A model generated the notes under the pieces. It had not been told where the DNA came from. It made no database searches and worked only from the letters and a program-made list of their open reading frames with translations. From Euptelea pleiosperma (taxonomy: Eukaryota > Streptophyta > Magnoliopsida > Ranunculales > Eupteleaceae), in contig CM068540.1 of assembly GCA_035048495.1 (NCBI GenBank), positions 17,530,829 through 17,594,828 on the forward strand: 64,000 bases of DNA, read 5' to 3'. Numbering within the stretch: the first letter of the stretch is position 1; the number at the start of each line of letters is the position of its first letter. Below are positions 1 through 11,300 of the stretch, one piece after another. The translations under genes were made by a program, and so were the position numbers.

Positions 1-2171
1 AGCCTCAAGGCAGGATGAGGCATAAGCCTCAAATTTTTTCTTTAAAAAATGCTAAGAAATTCTCATAAAAGCATTATCAAATAAAAAAAATGGGTTAACT
101 ATAGAAATAAAAAGAAAACAAGAAAATAAGCTTGTTAGCTCTAGTGTTTTTAAAAGTGTGAGGCATATATGAGGCGGTTTTCCTTTGTGAGGCGAGGCAT
201 AGGCTTCAAATATTAAAAAAAAAATTGCTCCAAAGATCCCAAAAAATCATAATAAATTTAAAAAAAATGAAACAACCATGGAAATGGAAGGAAAATAAAA
301 AAAATTCTTGATGGCTCTTCTTTTTAATGATTTACCTTAGAGGATAGTTTCGAGCCAAAGAAGATATTCAAACTCATAAACTAGGTGTCAATTCATATAA
401 CAAAGATAATAAGTTAGCAAACAAGTGAACAACCTAATACTAATCAAATCAAGGATCAACTAAGAAGCAAGTAGCAACCTCAAGGAATCAAATCTATATT
501 TCAATCCCATACAATCACAACCGTACTCAATAGTCAATACTCAATACTTCCAAAGTTCCATAATTTGAATACTAAAGAGAAAAATTATCTAGATTCCAAG
601 ATCAACAAGTTTCAATCTTCATTCATTAGCATCTCCCTCGTCCTCATCGCTTGTAAGATCATCCAAAGAGTCATCTTGGTATCTAGTTCTGTTATTGTCC
701 TTAGGAATCATCTCCATACCATTACATATTCACATTCCTCTTCTTCATCCACTAATTGCATTGGCACCTTACTTTACCTAGTTAATAAAAAATGGAAAGA
801 ATAGTTATGATTTATAAAAAAGAATGGATAAGTTATGAACCTAAACAAGAAAGCCTTTCTTTAATCTAATTGTTTGTAGTTTTCAACCAGACTATCACTT
901 ACCTTCTTTTTTTAGGCCGTTTGGCAATTGAAGTGGTTCTTATATTTTCCGAGCTCAACATCTTAATTGCATTGACATCATGCTCATCAATGTCATTATT
1001 CCACGATGAAGGCACTTCTGCACGTCCCTCTTCTTCAGAGTATTTCAATAATCCATTCATTATCCAATTCAACCCTGTTAAAATAGCTTAGCCTTCAGAG
1101 TTCTCTCAAATAATAGGGAAAATATGGATAAAACTATCTTCTTTTAGGTCATGTAGACCATTAAGAACAATTTGGGAGGACATTTTGGAATTAAATAAAA
1201 ATAAAAGAAAAAATAAAAATACTCAATTTTTAAAGGTTCAACCAGCCCATTACTGTGCACGGTTGAGGCATGTGCTTCACACCTCAACTGATTGAGGCTT
1301 AAGCCTAAAAAAATTCAGTTGAGGCTTAAGCCCCAAGTCATGACGCTTATGCCTCAAGCGCCTCAAGGCCCACTTTTACAAACAAATGGCTGCTCTTCTT
1401 TTTAATGATTTACCTTAACAAATGATAATTCCGAGCCAAACACTTGATATATCTAGTCATCAATTCATTGTTAACATTCAACTACTAAAAATTATATGTA
1501 TATCATAAAAAATAAGATAACCAGAATTATAAAACAAACCACAATTCATAAACCAAAGATAATAAGTTAACAAACAACCACTACATTCATGAATCAACTA
1601 AGAAGCAAGTCAAACAACCATAATCCATAATTTGATATAATCAATCAACCATACTCTATAGTTCCATACTTCTATACAATTATAATTTAGAGACTAGAAT
1701 GGAAATGGATATAAATTCTAAGATCTATAAGTGTTCATTCATCATCATGTCCTCGTCCTACTTGCTTGTGGGTATTTGAACCATCTTGTTGCAAGGAAGA
1801 TGTAAGAAGTGACGGAATTGAAATCGTGAAAGAAATGAGGGCATAGTCACAAAATCTCTTAATATATGAAAATTTGAAAACTAGAGTAGAATAACTTAGG
1901 TTGAAGATTTCTCTTAAATAAGAGGAATAAGATGGGTTTTGACTCTCCTTTTAGGTTGTTTTAGGCATTAAGAACCATTATGGGGTTATTTTGGGATTTT
2001 TTTAATAGTTTAAATAGGCCTATTACTGTGCACAGCTAAGGCATCGCCTTGACTACACCTTGCGTCTCATGCCTCAATTGAATGAGGCTTAAACCTTAAA
2101 AAATTCAGTTGAGGCTTAAGCCTCAAGGCATGAGGCATGCACTTCACCTCGAGGCACACCTTTTGAAACAC
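1..2171. repeat. gaggc-word repeat block with a ~1-kb tandem duplication
   Basis: Clusters of the degenerate word gaggc/gcctc (aaggc, gaggcttaagcctc) lie at 1-32, 160-210, 1255-1370 and 2035-2160. Between them the sequence is duplicated in tandem. The stretch from about 311 (gctcttctttttaatgattt) recurs at about 1390, and further matching landmarks follow in the same order: ataataagttagcaaacaa, aactaagaagcaagt, attactgtgcac. The right end, aggcacaccttttgaaacactg at 2150-2171, abuts LINE coding sequence, so the block was probably inserted into that LINE. A related inverted end (agtgtttttaaaagtgtgaggc) is at 140-161. The left boundary may lie outside the window and no convincing target duplication was found. 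Confidence 0.6.
600..1090 (-). pseudogene. possible degraded transposase tail exons
   Basis: On the minus strand, 1060-910 reads open for about 50 codons. It starts with an acidic stretch (YSEEEGRAEVPSSW) and ends in a basic run (KRPKKRR) before a stop. A second short acidic open stretch at about 720-620 (DDSLDDLTSDEDEGD) follows. Acidic tails like this occur in hAT-like plant transposases, but no catalytic or dimerisation motif is visible. The identification is a guess; only the open frames and their composition are seen directly. Confidence 0.2.
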
Positions 2172-2310
2172 TGTTTTGGATTATCTCATTCGATGAGTGT
2201 TGTTAAGAAGTTGGATAAACTCATTCGAGACTTCTTATGGCATGATAAGGATCGCGTTGTCTCCCTTTTTGATTCCATTGGAGCGGTAGAGTTTTCCGGC
2301 AGAAGGAAAC

Positions 2311-2787
2311 TCCTTTTTTTTTATATGTTAAACGGATTTATTAGAACCGGGGGAAACCCCAAAGGAGCTAAGAACAAGACAAGGGCGACTCAACAAAAGG
2401 TTGAGCCGCACCTCAACACAACTCGTCCCATTTGAAAACAAAAGAGTCAAAAAAACGCCCTCTAAATTTCGGCATCACTGCAGACCAATAATACATGAGG
2501 GCTTTGACTCTCGGAACCACCTTTGGACCTTCTGCTTGCTTTCCTTCAAAAATACGCTGGTTTCTTTCTTCCCAAAAAGACTAAAGGATAGCAAATGGGA
2601 GAAACTGCCATAAAATTCTTCCTCTCCCCTTCAACACATCCTGTGCAATCCCGTGGATAACCTCTAGCACATGTTTTGGGACCACATAAGCTATACCAAA
2701 CAAAGAGAAAAAGGCCGTCCAAACTTCAAAAGTGAAAGGGCAATGGATAAGCAAATGGTCAACTGATTCCTCCTCAGCCTTGCAGTC
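2311..2787 (-). mobile_element. 5'-truncated LINE 3' end (minus)
   Basis: Read on the minus strand, this is the zf-RVT and C-terminal segment of a plant LINE: EEESVDHLLIHCPF, then LPFAIL, then a frame change to EERNQRIFEGKQAEG and a conserved end. A 3' tail reaches an A-tract, seen on the plus strand as the t-run at about 2312-2320. Its 5' end abuts the 5' end of the plus-strand LINE fragment at 2788. Both copies keep their own 3' ends, which differs from ordinary twin priming. Confidence 0.7.
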
Positions 2788-3084
2788 ATGTGGGCCATCT
2801 GGAAAGAGAGAAACCTTCACATCTTTGAAGGAGAAGAAGAAGATATCCCTAGAGTAATTTTGAGAATTAAGGTTTTGTTGTATTTGTGGTCCTCTACTTG
2901 GCCGGAGTTTCGAGGATGTTTTTTCGATGCGTTTGTGTTTAGATGGGAGGAGATTCTGTCCGAATCCCCCCCCGGAGTGAGGTTTTTGTTTTGTTTGTGT
3001 GGGTATCTTGTCTTGAGATCCCTGGTGTATTCCGTTTCCTTGGGCCTTCTTAAATATCAAATCCTACTCCTCAAAAAAAGAAAA
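2788..3084 (+). mobile_element. 5'-truncated LINE 3' end (plus)
   Basis: It encodes MWAIWKERNLHIFEGEEED and continues to FRGCFFDAFVFRWEEIL, the C-terminal end typical of plant LINE ORF2. An A-rich tail at about 3072-3088 (aaaaaaagaaaaaac) follows. Immediately after the tail the older LINE frame resumes (DFKFCLVDWK). It therefore looks like a truncated insertion into an older LINE, arranged head-to-head with 2311-2787. Confidence 0.7.
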
Positions 3085-3190
3085 AACGACTTCAAGTTTT
3101 GTTTGGTTGATTGGAAAATTGTTTGTACTCTGAGGTATTTGGGGGGAAGAATTTGACCCTTTTGGGCAACTTGGCTTTGGATGTTTGGGG

Positions 3191-3671
3191 CATGGTTTTA
3201 AAATTCAACAAAATTCGGCGAAATTAGCCAAATTAATTTCAAATTTACCGAATTAAAGTGTACATGTATTAAAAAAATTACAAAAATTCGCCAAATTTAT
3301 TTATTTAATTCGTATTAAACAGTGAAAATTCAGCTAAGTTCTCGAAGTTTAGCCTTTTTTAGTACAAAAATTGCAAAAAATTGCCGAATTAATTCGTTTA
3401 ATTCGAAAACGTTGGTAAAACACAATGATTTTTAAGGATATGATAAAACAAGAATGATAAAACACTTATAACTCATTACATCATAAAAACAATCATTTAG
3501 AGCAATCTAAGCAAGATTAATATCGTTTCCCTTTTTTTGACAAAAATTCTCTAAACTTCTCTAAGGTAGCGAATTTTTACAAAGATTCTCTAAATCGAAT
3601 TGAACTTCCACGAATTAATTATGAATTTTAATTGACCGAAGTTTAAGGCGAAGTCGAAGTTTAGAACCTTT
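3191..3671. mobile_element. iterated-word element, family 1 copy A (ttcgg/gaatt word)
   Basis: A 481-bp block starts CATGGTTTTAAAATTC and ends GAAGTTTAGAACCTTT, so the ends are imperfect inverted repeats. It is flanked by a perfect 8-bp direct repeat GTTTGGGG (3183-3190 and 3672-3679). The interior is a degenerate iteration of attcggcgaaatt / gaattaattcg / cgaagttta. An 8-bp target duplication points to the hAT superfamily. The element interrupts LINE sequence and has a second copy at 10945-11459. It has no coding capacity. Confidence 0.75.
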
Positions 3672-4660
3672 GTTTGGGGAAGTCTTGGAGAGTTTGTGGA
3701 GGGAGGTCGTCATGGCTATGGGAGTAGCAATTTTGGGTGGGATAGTGGTCTAGTCTGGATATCGTATGGGTGGTGTGTGGAGAGGCTTTATGAAGATTTT
3801 TTGGATTTTACAAAAGTGATCCGATTAAAGTTGGGAAAGGGGGATGGGGTTTGTTTTTTGGAGGGGTTCCTCTCAAGAGGACTTTCCAGTCCTTTGTTCT
3901 CTTTCTAATAGTATAAAGTTATGTCTGGAGTTTTGCATTTGGTGTAAGAATGAAGTGTCTTGTAATCTTGGCTTCAAGAGAAACCTTAATGATTGGGAAA
4001 TTTGACTTTGTTTCTAGCTTGCTTAGCCGCATCAATAGCTCTCCTATTTCCGTTTTCTCTGAAGATTGGAGATTATGTGCTTGGTTTAGAGATGGCGTTT
4101 TTTCAGTTTAGTCATTATTCACTGCTTTAGATGCTTCTAGTGAATTAGGATATTTGGTGGTGATGGTGTGGGGCTCTAAGGATCCATCCAATGTGGCATT
4201 CTTTGCTTGGTTGGCTTCTCTGGATAAGATATTGACATTAGATCACTTGATAGATTGGGATAGGATTATTGTTAACTTTTCTCCAAGTGCAAAGCTAATG
4301 GGTAATCAGTAGATCATCTTCTTCTACATTGCAAATTTGCTTGGGAAGTGTGGAGTGCATTCTTTTCATCTTTTGGGATATGTTGGACTTTGCCGGGTTC
4401 TTTCATGGAGATGTTCAAGGGCTGGTTTACAACAACATTCTCATCTGGAGGTGGACTGTTATGGAGGTTCCTCCCTTCGCGGTGTTCTGGAGTCTTTGGA
4501 AGGAGAGGAACCGAAGGATTTTTGAAGGCACAAACGAAGAGGTCCCAACACTGTTCTTAATATCAAAGCCCTTATCTTCCTTTGGTCTATGGTGTCCAAC
4601 GACTGTAAAGGCCGCTATTTCAGCCCTTATTCTTGTCCAAATCTTGTAATTTTTATGTTC

Positions 4661-5386
4661 CTTGAAAGTTGATTCTTTAACTTTCTAATGGTACCAATTT
4701 TGAGTCATTCAGACCACACACACAAACACTTCAAGTGGGTGATATTATTAGACTGCATTAATTAGGCATGACTACAATGAATCAAGTTTGCTGGACGGGA
4801 TTAATTTTGAAACTTCATGATGAGAGCGCATGGATTGCCTCAGCTGTTGTATGTTGATATTTGCACTTATTCCTGCTAACTTGCTAAGTGGCTTCCTAGG
4901 AGAACTCTTCAGCCAAGCTGATCTGTGGAAGTTTCCTTGATGGGTATCTCTGTTGGTAGATTCTCTGTCGTTCTATCTTCTTGAAGAATAACACTACTGA
5001 AGCTCATTCTGGTTCAAGAAAGAAGGTGAACTATCCGATCAAACTGTGTCCTAATAACCTTGTTTGCATGTGGCTTACATGTTACTTTTTAAAACAAGTT
5101 TTTTTTAGTTTTATTTTATTTAATTTTAATTTTTTTATTATGTACCTTTGAATTGATTCTTAGGAAAATGTGTCCAGTCTCGCGCTTGAAAGTGTCATGT
5201 TATATCTACAACCTGGCATTTCCATTGAAGCGTTTCTAGTACTGTGGGTGTTGTTTTAATATTTTATGATGCTCTGATGTTATATTTCTTCCCTTTATGA
5301 TCTACGTCCATAACTTTTACAAGGTGATATTTGATTTTTTCAGGTTTGGCACATGTGACTAACAATTATAAAATCACGTGAGTAAC
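4661..5386 (+). promoter_or_regulatory. upstream region and 5' leader of SEC24
   Basis: Between the LINE debris and the start codon lies the presumed promoter and leader. A pyrimidine tract and AG at 5335-5343 (tttttcag, then gtttgg) look like a splice acceptor, suggesting that the last leader exon starts at 5344 and that there is an upstream leader intron. I could not place its donor or the transcription start; a t-rich stretch at 5095-5140 would lie inside that intron. Confidence 0.4.
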
Positions 5387-8300
5387 ATGCAACCCATGGA
5401 AAATGAAAAGCCTGGACCCCCAAATTTCCCTGGAAGACCTACTGCCTCACCCTTTGCCACTGCTCCCCCGACTACGATGCCCTTTTTATCCTCTAGGCCT
5501 GTGTTTGGGTCAGAGATCTCTGGTTATAGAGCTCAATCTCCTGCTTGGTTTAATGGTCCATCTATAACTCCCCCACCATCATCTTATGCCTCACCAGATT
5601 TAGGTCCTTATCAGCGTTTCCCAACGCCACAGTTTCCTTCGTCAGCTCAACCTGTGCCCCCCTTACGTGGTCCACCTTCTGCTGGGCAGCCAATGGTACC
5701 CCCTCCTGTTCTACCTTCTGCAGGTCAACAAATCTTTCCTCCACCCGTTTCCTTTCGTCCACAGCCCCAGATTCCTTCTGTGTCAATGGGACCTCCACCT
5801 CAAAGTGTAAACCTTCCGCCATCAAGGGGGAATGCACCCCAATCTGCATTAGAGTCACCTTTTCCTGCTCCCAGACCATCTTTGCAGCCATCTTTGCATG
5901 CTTATCCGTATAGGCAAGCTAATCCAGTCACACAAGTTCCACCAGCCCAGTCTCCCACTTTTCTTGCTAACCAAGGAGTTTATGCATCACCCCCACCCCT
6001 AGCAGCTCCCGTGGGCCTGAATTCACGAGAACAGATGCAACATCCTGGTGCAGGACCTCCTGTAGGTTCCCTTCAAAGCTTAGTTGAGGAGTTTGGCTCG
6101 CTATCCGTTGGCTCTGTTCCAGGATCAATTGATCCTGGAGTTGATTCTAAAGCACTGCCAAGGCCATTGGATGGTGATGTGGGGCCAAAATCTTTTGTTG
6201 AGATGTACCCCTTGAATTGTGACCCTAGATATTTACGGCTCACAACTAGTGCAATACCAAATTCTCAGTCATTGTTTTCGAGGTGGCATTTGCCTTTGGG
6301 AGCCGTGGTCATCCTCTCGCAGAAGCTCCGGATGGGGTTAGTAACACATGAACTGAGAAAGGCTGAGGTTTATTGATATTGGGGATCCTATATGTTGCCC
6401 ATTCTTTTTGATGTTCATCTAATTTGTTTACTTGTCAATTGCTTGTTTCTCATTCTAGGAGGAAGTGCCTATAGTTAATTTTGGACCAACTGGCATTATT
6501 CGGTGTAGAAGATGTCGCACATATGTGAATCCCTATGTGACATTTACAGATGGAGGAAGAAAGTGGCGCTGCAACATATGTGCTTTGCTTAATGATGGTA
6601 GATTCCTAACTAAGTAATATCTGTAACCATCTCTCAGATTTGCTCTTTAAGCGTATATCTCAAGTCTTATGTAGGGCTTTAATTAGTGTCGATGGTTTGA
6701 AGCATTATTCTTAAAAGAACAATTTTCTCTGAGAAGTTATTGCTGCACATTCAAGATATCTTCTTGTGAACATATGCGACACTTGTCTGTGGCCGAAAAC
6801 AAGTCTGTTAATTCTCAATTTCTTCTCTAGGATGGAAACTTCTTTTTCTGTTTGTACATTGATCAGAATTTAAGTTACTGAAGGAGATGTTTCCTTATAA
6901 TTCTTTGTTGCTTTTATAGAAGGGAGTATTTTTGCAGAAATATTACAGTTATGCATATGCCAACTGCATGGATGCTTAACAAAATGCAACACTAATAATT
7001 TAAGAAACAAGAAAAGGAACTTGTCAAGAAAAAAAAACAGGGAAAGGACATCCAGAATAAGAGAAAAAATAGAGAGAGAATCCATAAACCCAGATCAAAG
7101 ATCAAGCAATAACAAAATCCTGATCATTGGAACATTAAATATACATGTATTTATGCCAAAAGCACGTAATTTCGAAGAGAAAAGAGAAAATTTAGAACAT
7201 AGCAGTAATGAATGCAGTAGCTTCATAACCAAAATTAGCACATACGCATACTTGCATATGAGTTCTCAATAAGCTGAATAAATACACACATACAATAAGA
7301 CCCGCAGCAAAGACAAGGAAAACCAAACCAAATTTGTTTGTCCCGTGCTAGGATTGTTATAATTGACATGTTTTGTTATTTGAGTAACTTGATCTGGGCT
7401 TGGAACGTGTAAAATGGAAAACCCCTTTCTCAACCTGAAAAGGCTGTAGTGAAGGAATTGAAATAATACAGTTCCGCTACCATTTTTTATGTTACCTAAA
7501 GAACATGTGCAACATAGGTTATCAAGTAGGACTCAATATGGCTTGAATGAGTATCTGCGAGTTCACTTCTATTATTGCCAAGGTATTAAACTCTGACTTT
7601 GCCCTAGACTCCTCAGTTAAATTTAGAAATAATTCGACATGGGAGAGGTTTTGTAATAATTGACTAACATTGAGAATTTGGAGAATTATTGCCAAAACAT
7701 TGGAGCGACACTAATATTTCAAAAGATGGTAGAAAGCATGATAAGAACACTCATAATGCATTACAGGACAAAGAACAAGAAAAAAGAAAGAACCATTAGT
7801 GATAACTTATGCAGGATAAATAGTGTTTCACACACTAACGCAAGTATCTGAAGGACACTTTTTTTCTTAAAAAACAAAAAAGTAATCCAACCAAGTTGTA
7901 GTTCAGTTGAAAGAACATGATACATATTTAAATCAATCCTAAACATGCTTATTTAGGGTAAAAAGAAAAGAAACTGGGGTTCAAGTTTTTGGATCTTTCA
8001 TTATAAAAATCGAAGAAATAGATAAATTTGTGTGAATGCATCATCAATTTATAGATTTGACGCATTTACATATTTGTAATACTAATGCAGCTTTAATGTG
8101 CGAAACATGAAATTATAGGAAAAATGATTTTTTATTGAAGAAAAAATTTAAAAATATGCCGCTTGAAGAGTGTTTTATATGGATTCCAGCTGTTGCAGAT
8201 TGTTTTAGACTCGAAAACCCTTGATGGAGTAGTCATTTTTCTACTATGAAACTCCCTAAAAGTAAGAAAATGTGGATATAAGCATTTAAAACCCTTCTCT

Positions 8301-11300
8301 TCTGTTTTTAGGTTTTGGTCCTAAATAGTAAAATTCACTACAGTGTTACAGGTAAACTTCACTTCGCCAGGTCATAAATTGACAAAATTTGAGGGTAATT
8401 TTAATACCATGATCCTTGCATTCATTCTTACCTCTAACTTGGTTTGTTTAAAATCCAAGTCTAACCCTAGTGAGTTTCTAGTCCTTTGTTTCTTGCTCCT
8501 TCAAGAAGACCAAGTTACATGGTTTGCCAATCTTAATGAATACGAAAGTAACATTCTAAGCATGCAAACCCATCGATTAATAAAAAGTAAGATAAGCAAC
8601 CTCACCTCACGTGAGTAGAAGTATTAGAGCTCAAAGCTCTAATACTGGATGAAGGAAAATGAAGCGATACTCGTGATGGTGCTGTTACAATATATAAATT
8701 ATTTTGGATTGTTTTCTTACTCTTGATCACATCCATTGATTGGGACCATGATAAGTTGACCACAAGCTTGAAAAGCTCTTGCTCTGGAATCAATCGTGAC
8801 GGAATGATACTCTTAATCACCCCTTAGAAGTGAGCATACTAGAGACTGATAGAAACACCAAGAATGATAACCAAAAAAGGCAACAGTAAGAGAACATGAT
8901 AATCAGAAAAGAAGAACGAAAGTAAGACCATTGCTTGAGAAATTTAAAACCAATAATAATAATAAGTGGATAAAGTGAAATTTTGATGGCAACACTATTG
9001 GTACCCTAGCATGACTGGAATAGGTTTTTTTTTTTTTCTGATAAGTGTAATTGTATAAAAAGCAAACGAAGGGAAACACAAAAGGCGCAGCTTGTGAGGT
9101 CGAGGTGACCTACACAAAGTTAGACACCAACCAAGGGACAAAGGAACCGAGGAACCCCCAGCTAACAATCACCCCTAAAGCAAAGGAGGTCCCATCGGAA
9201 GACAAAATCCTCAAAAAATAGCCTTCTACATTCAGTAAACTTTTTAAACCATAAAAATACAAGGTCCCTAATGTTGAGAACTATCTAAGCCAATTCTTCG
9301 CTCTTGTCTTCGAAGGTCCGCTCGTTTCTTTCCTTCCAAAGCCCCCAGAAGATCGCAAATGGGAGAAGTTTCCATAGGATACGTCCTCTTTTAGAAAAGG
9401 CTGGAGGACGCGAACATAGAAGAAGATCCATAATTGATCTCGACAAAACCCAATACACCCTAAAATCCTTTAGGAAAGCTGACCACACCTCCAAGGAATA
9501 GGTGTTTTTGGAACACATAAAAATCAATAAAATGTTTTTTGGTCCCATTGGGATGGTGGCAGATTCAAACAAATCAGACACTGGTGGTTTTCCAAGGACT
9601 AAAAATTTTTAAAGATAATTTTGAAGGACCATTGGTCATTGAAGGAGACTCAGCCATTGCAATCAAATTGGTTTGGGCAATGGTCACAATCTTTGGAGGC
9701 TTGTGAATGTGATTGATCATATGAGAGAGCTAATGAGAGGATGAATCATTTTTTTTTCTCATATCCTCATATGGTCTTCTTTTTTCATAGAGTTTTGAAT
9801 GTATTGGGTCATGCCGGGCTTAGTGATGGAGCTCCTTAGTTGGAACACTGAAGCATTTTTGTCGAGAGGACATATTCTCTGGAGGATGTTGCCCTTTGCG
9901 ATTGCCTGGGGTATATGGAGGGAGAGAAACCAGAGAATTTTTTAAGATAAAAGTGGAGATTTACCCTCGATTATTCTCAGCATTAAGGGGTTGATTTTCT
10001 ATGGTCTAAGATGTTCGTGGAATGCTGAGGGATTTTCTTTGAAGATTTTGTTTTTCACTGGGACATTCTATGCTCTAGGGATGTTTGATGTTAGATTTCC
10101 TCGTTTTCCTTTAGTTGCATTTGTTTTATTGTTGCTTGCATCGATTATGTCTACAGTAGGTCACCTCGACCTCCTTAGCTGATCGTTTGTTCTGTTCGGT
10201 TCTTGCCTTAGTTTATACTTATAAAAAAAAAATGACGTGGCAGATTTCAATTGCTAAAAACAGTGTAAAATAGTAATGGTTGTATAGAGGGAACCCTCTT
10301 CCCCAAGGTATTATATCTTAATTTTGAGGTATATTTTGATTAGCCTGGAAATGGAAATATATCGACTAGTGTGTAAATAATACAATTTTCAAGGAAATGA
10401 TGGAAACTTTTGTTGAAACTTTTTAGAAAATAATTAAACAAGCTGAAAAATACAGTCATAAGCCATCAAACTTTAATAAACAACCATATGGAGTGGAAAT
10501 GAATGTCCATTGTATTCTGTTACATGCTGATGCAGGTATTTGAAAGCTTGAAAGCTAAATCAGAAAGGAATATTAAACTTGTAAAGCCAAATAATAAACT
10601 CCAATTCAATTTAGAAAGGAGTTGAGATGCCAACACTTGTTTTCAGCAGTGAGAGAGATAGTTGCTTCTCAAGAGAAAAGCAAGAGGAAAATTGATAGTT
10701 CCGACATAATGAATTGGACCTGAAATATCTGACATTATACGCCCAGATTCCAATCTGGCGATTGTTTGACCTTTTTAGGACTCTTTGTACGATTTCTTCC
10801 ATCCCATAAAATGTGCTTATTCACCTCTTCGAAAAGGAGAGAACTTTTTTTTTCCGGGTATTTATAAATATTTTGAAATGGTTAGGGCATAGTAGCAAAA
10901 GATGTCCACAGTGATTGACATTGACTTTTCCAATCAGATATAGCCCGGGTTTTAAAATTCGACAGAATTCGGCGAAATTAGCCTAATTAATTCCGAATTT
11001 TGACTAACCGAATTAAAGTGTACATGTATTAAAAAATTTACAAAAAATCGCCGAATTAATTCGAAGTAAACAGTAAAAATTCAGCTAATTTCTCGAAGTT
11101 TAACCTTATTAGTACAAAAATTGCATAAATTCGTCGAATTAATTCGAAGTAAACAGTTGACTTAGAGAAGTTTAGAGAAATTTTAGCAAAACGTTGGTAA
11201 AACACATTGATTTTTAAGGATATGATAAAACAAGCATAATAAAACACTTATAACTTATTATATCATAGAAACAACCATTTAGAGCAACCTAAGCAAGCTG

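Larger units (their letters stand above)
2172..4660 (+). pseudogene. LINE ORF2 remnant (C-terminal half), interrupted
   Basis: Non-LTR retrotransposon coding debris in several frames. In order: a reverse-transcriptase thumb-type segment (SVVKKLDKLIRDFLWHDKD) at about 2195-2250; a continuation (LVDWKIVCTLRYLGG) at about 3100-3150; an SLWREVV-like segment after 3680; a zf-RVT zinc-binding segment (DHLLLHCKFAWEVWSAFF) near 4310-4370; and the tail WSLWKERNRRIFEG near 4490-4530. It is broken by an inserted head-to-head LINE pair (2311-3084) and by an iterated-word element (3191-3671). There are many stops and frameshifts, so no functional product is expected. Confidence 0.75.

Noticed and set aside
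5562..5891. 109-codon minus-strand frame
   Set aside because: Antisense shadow of the Pro-rich SEC24 exon 1.
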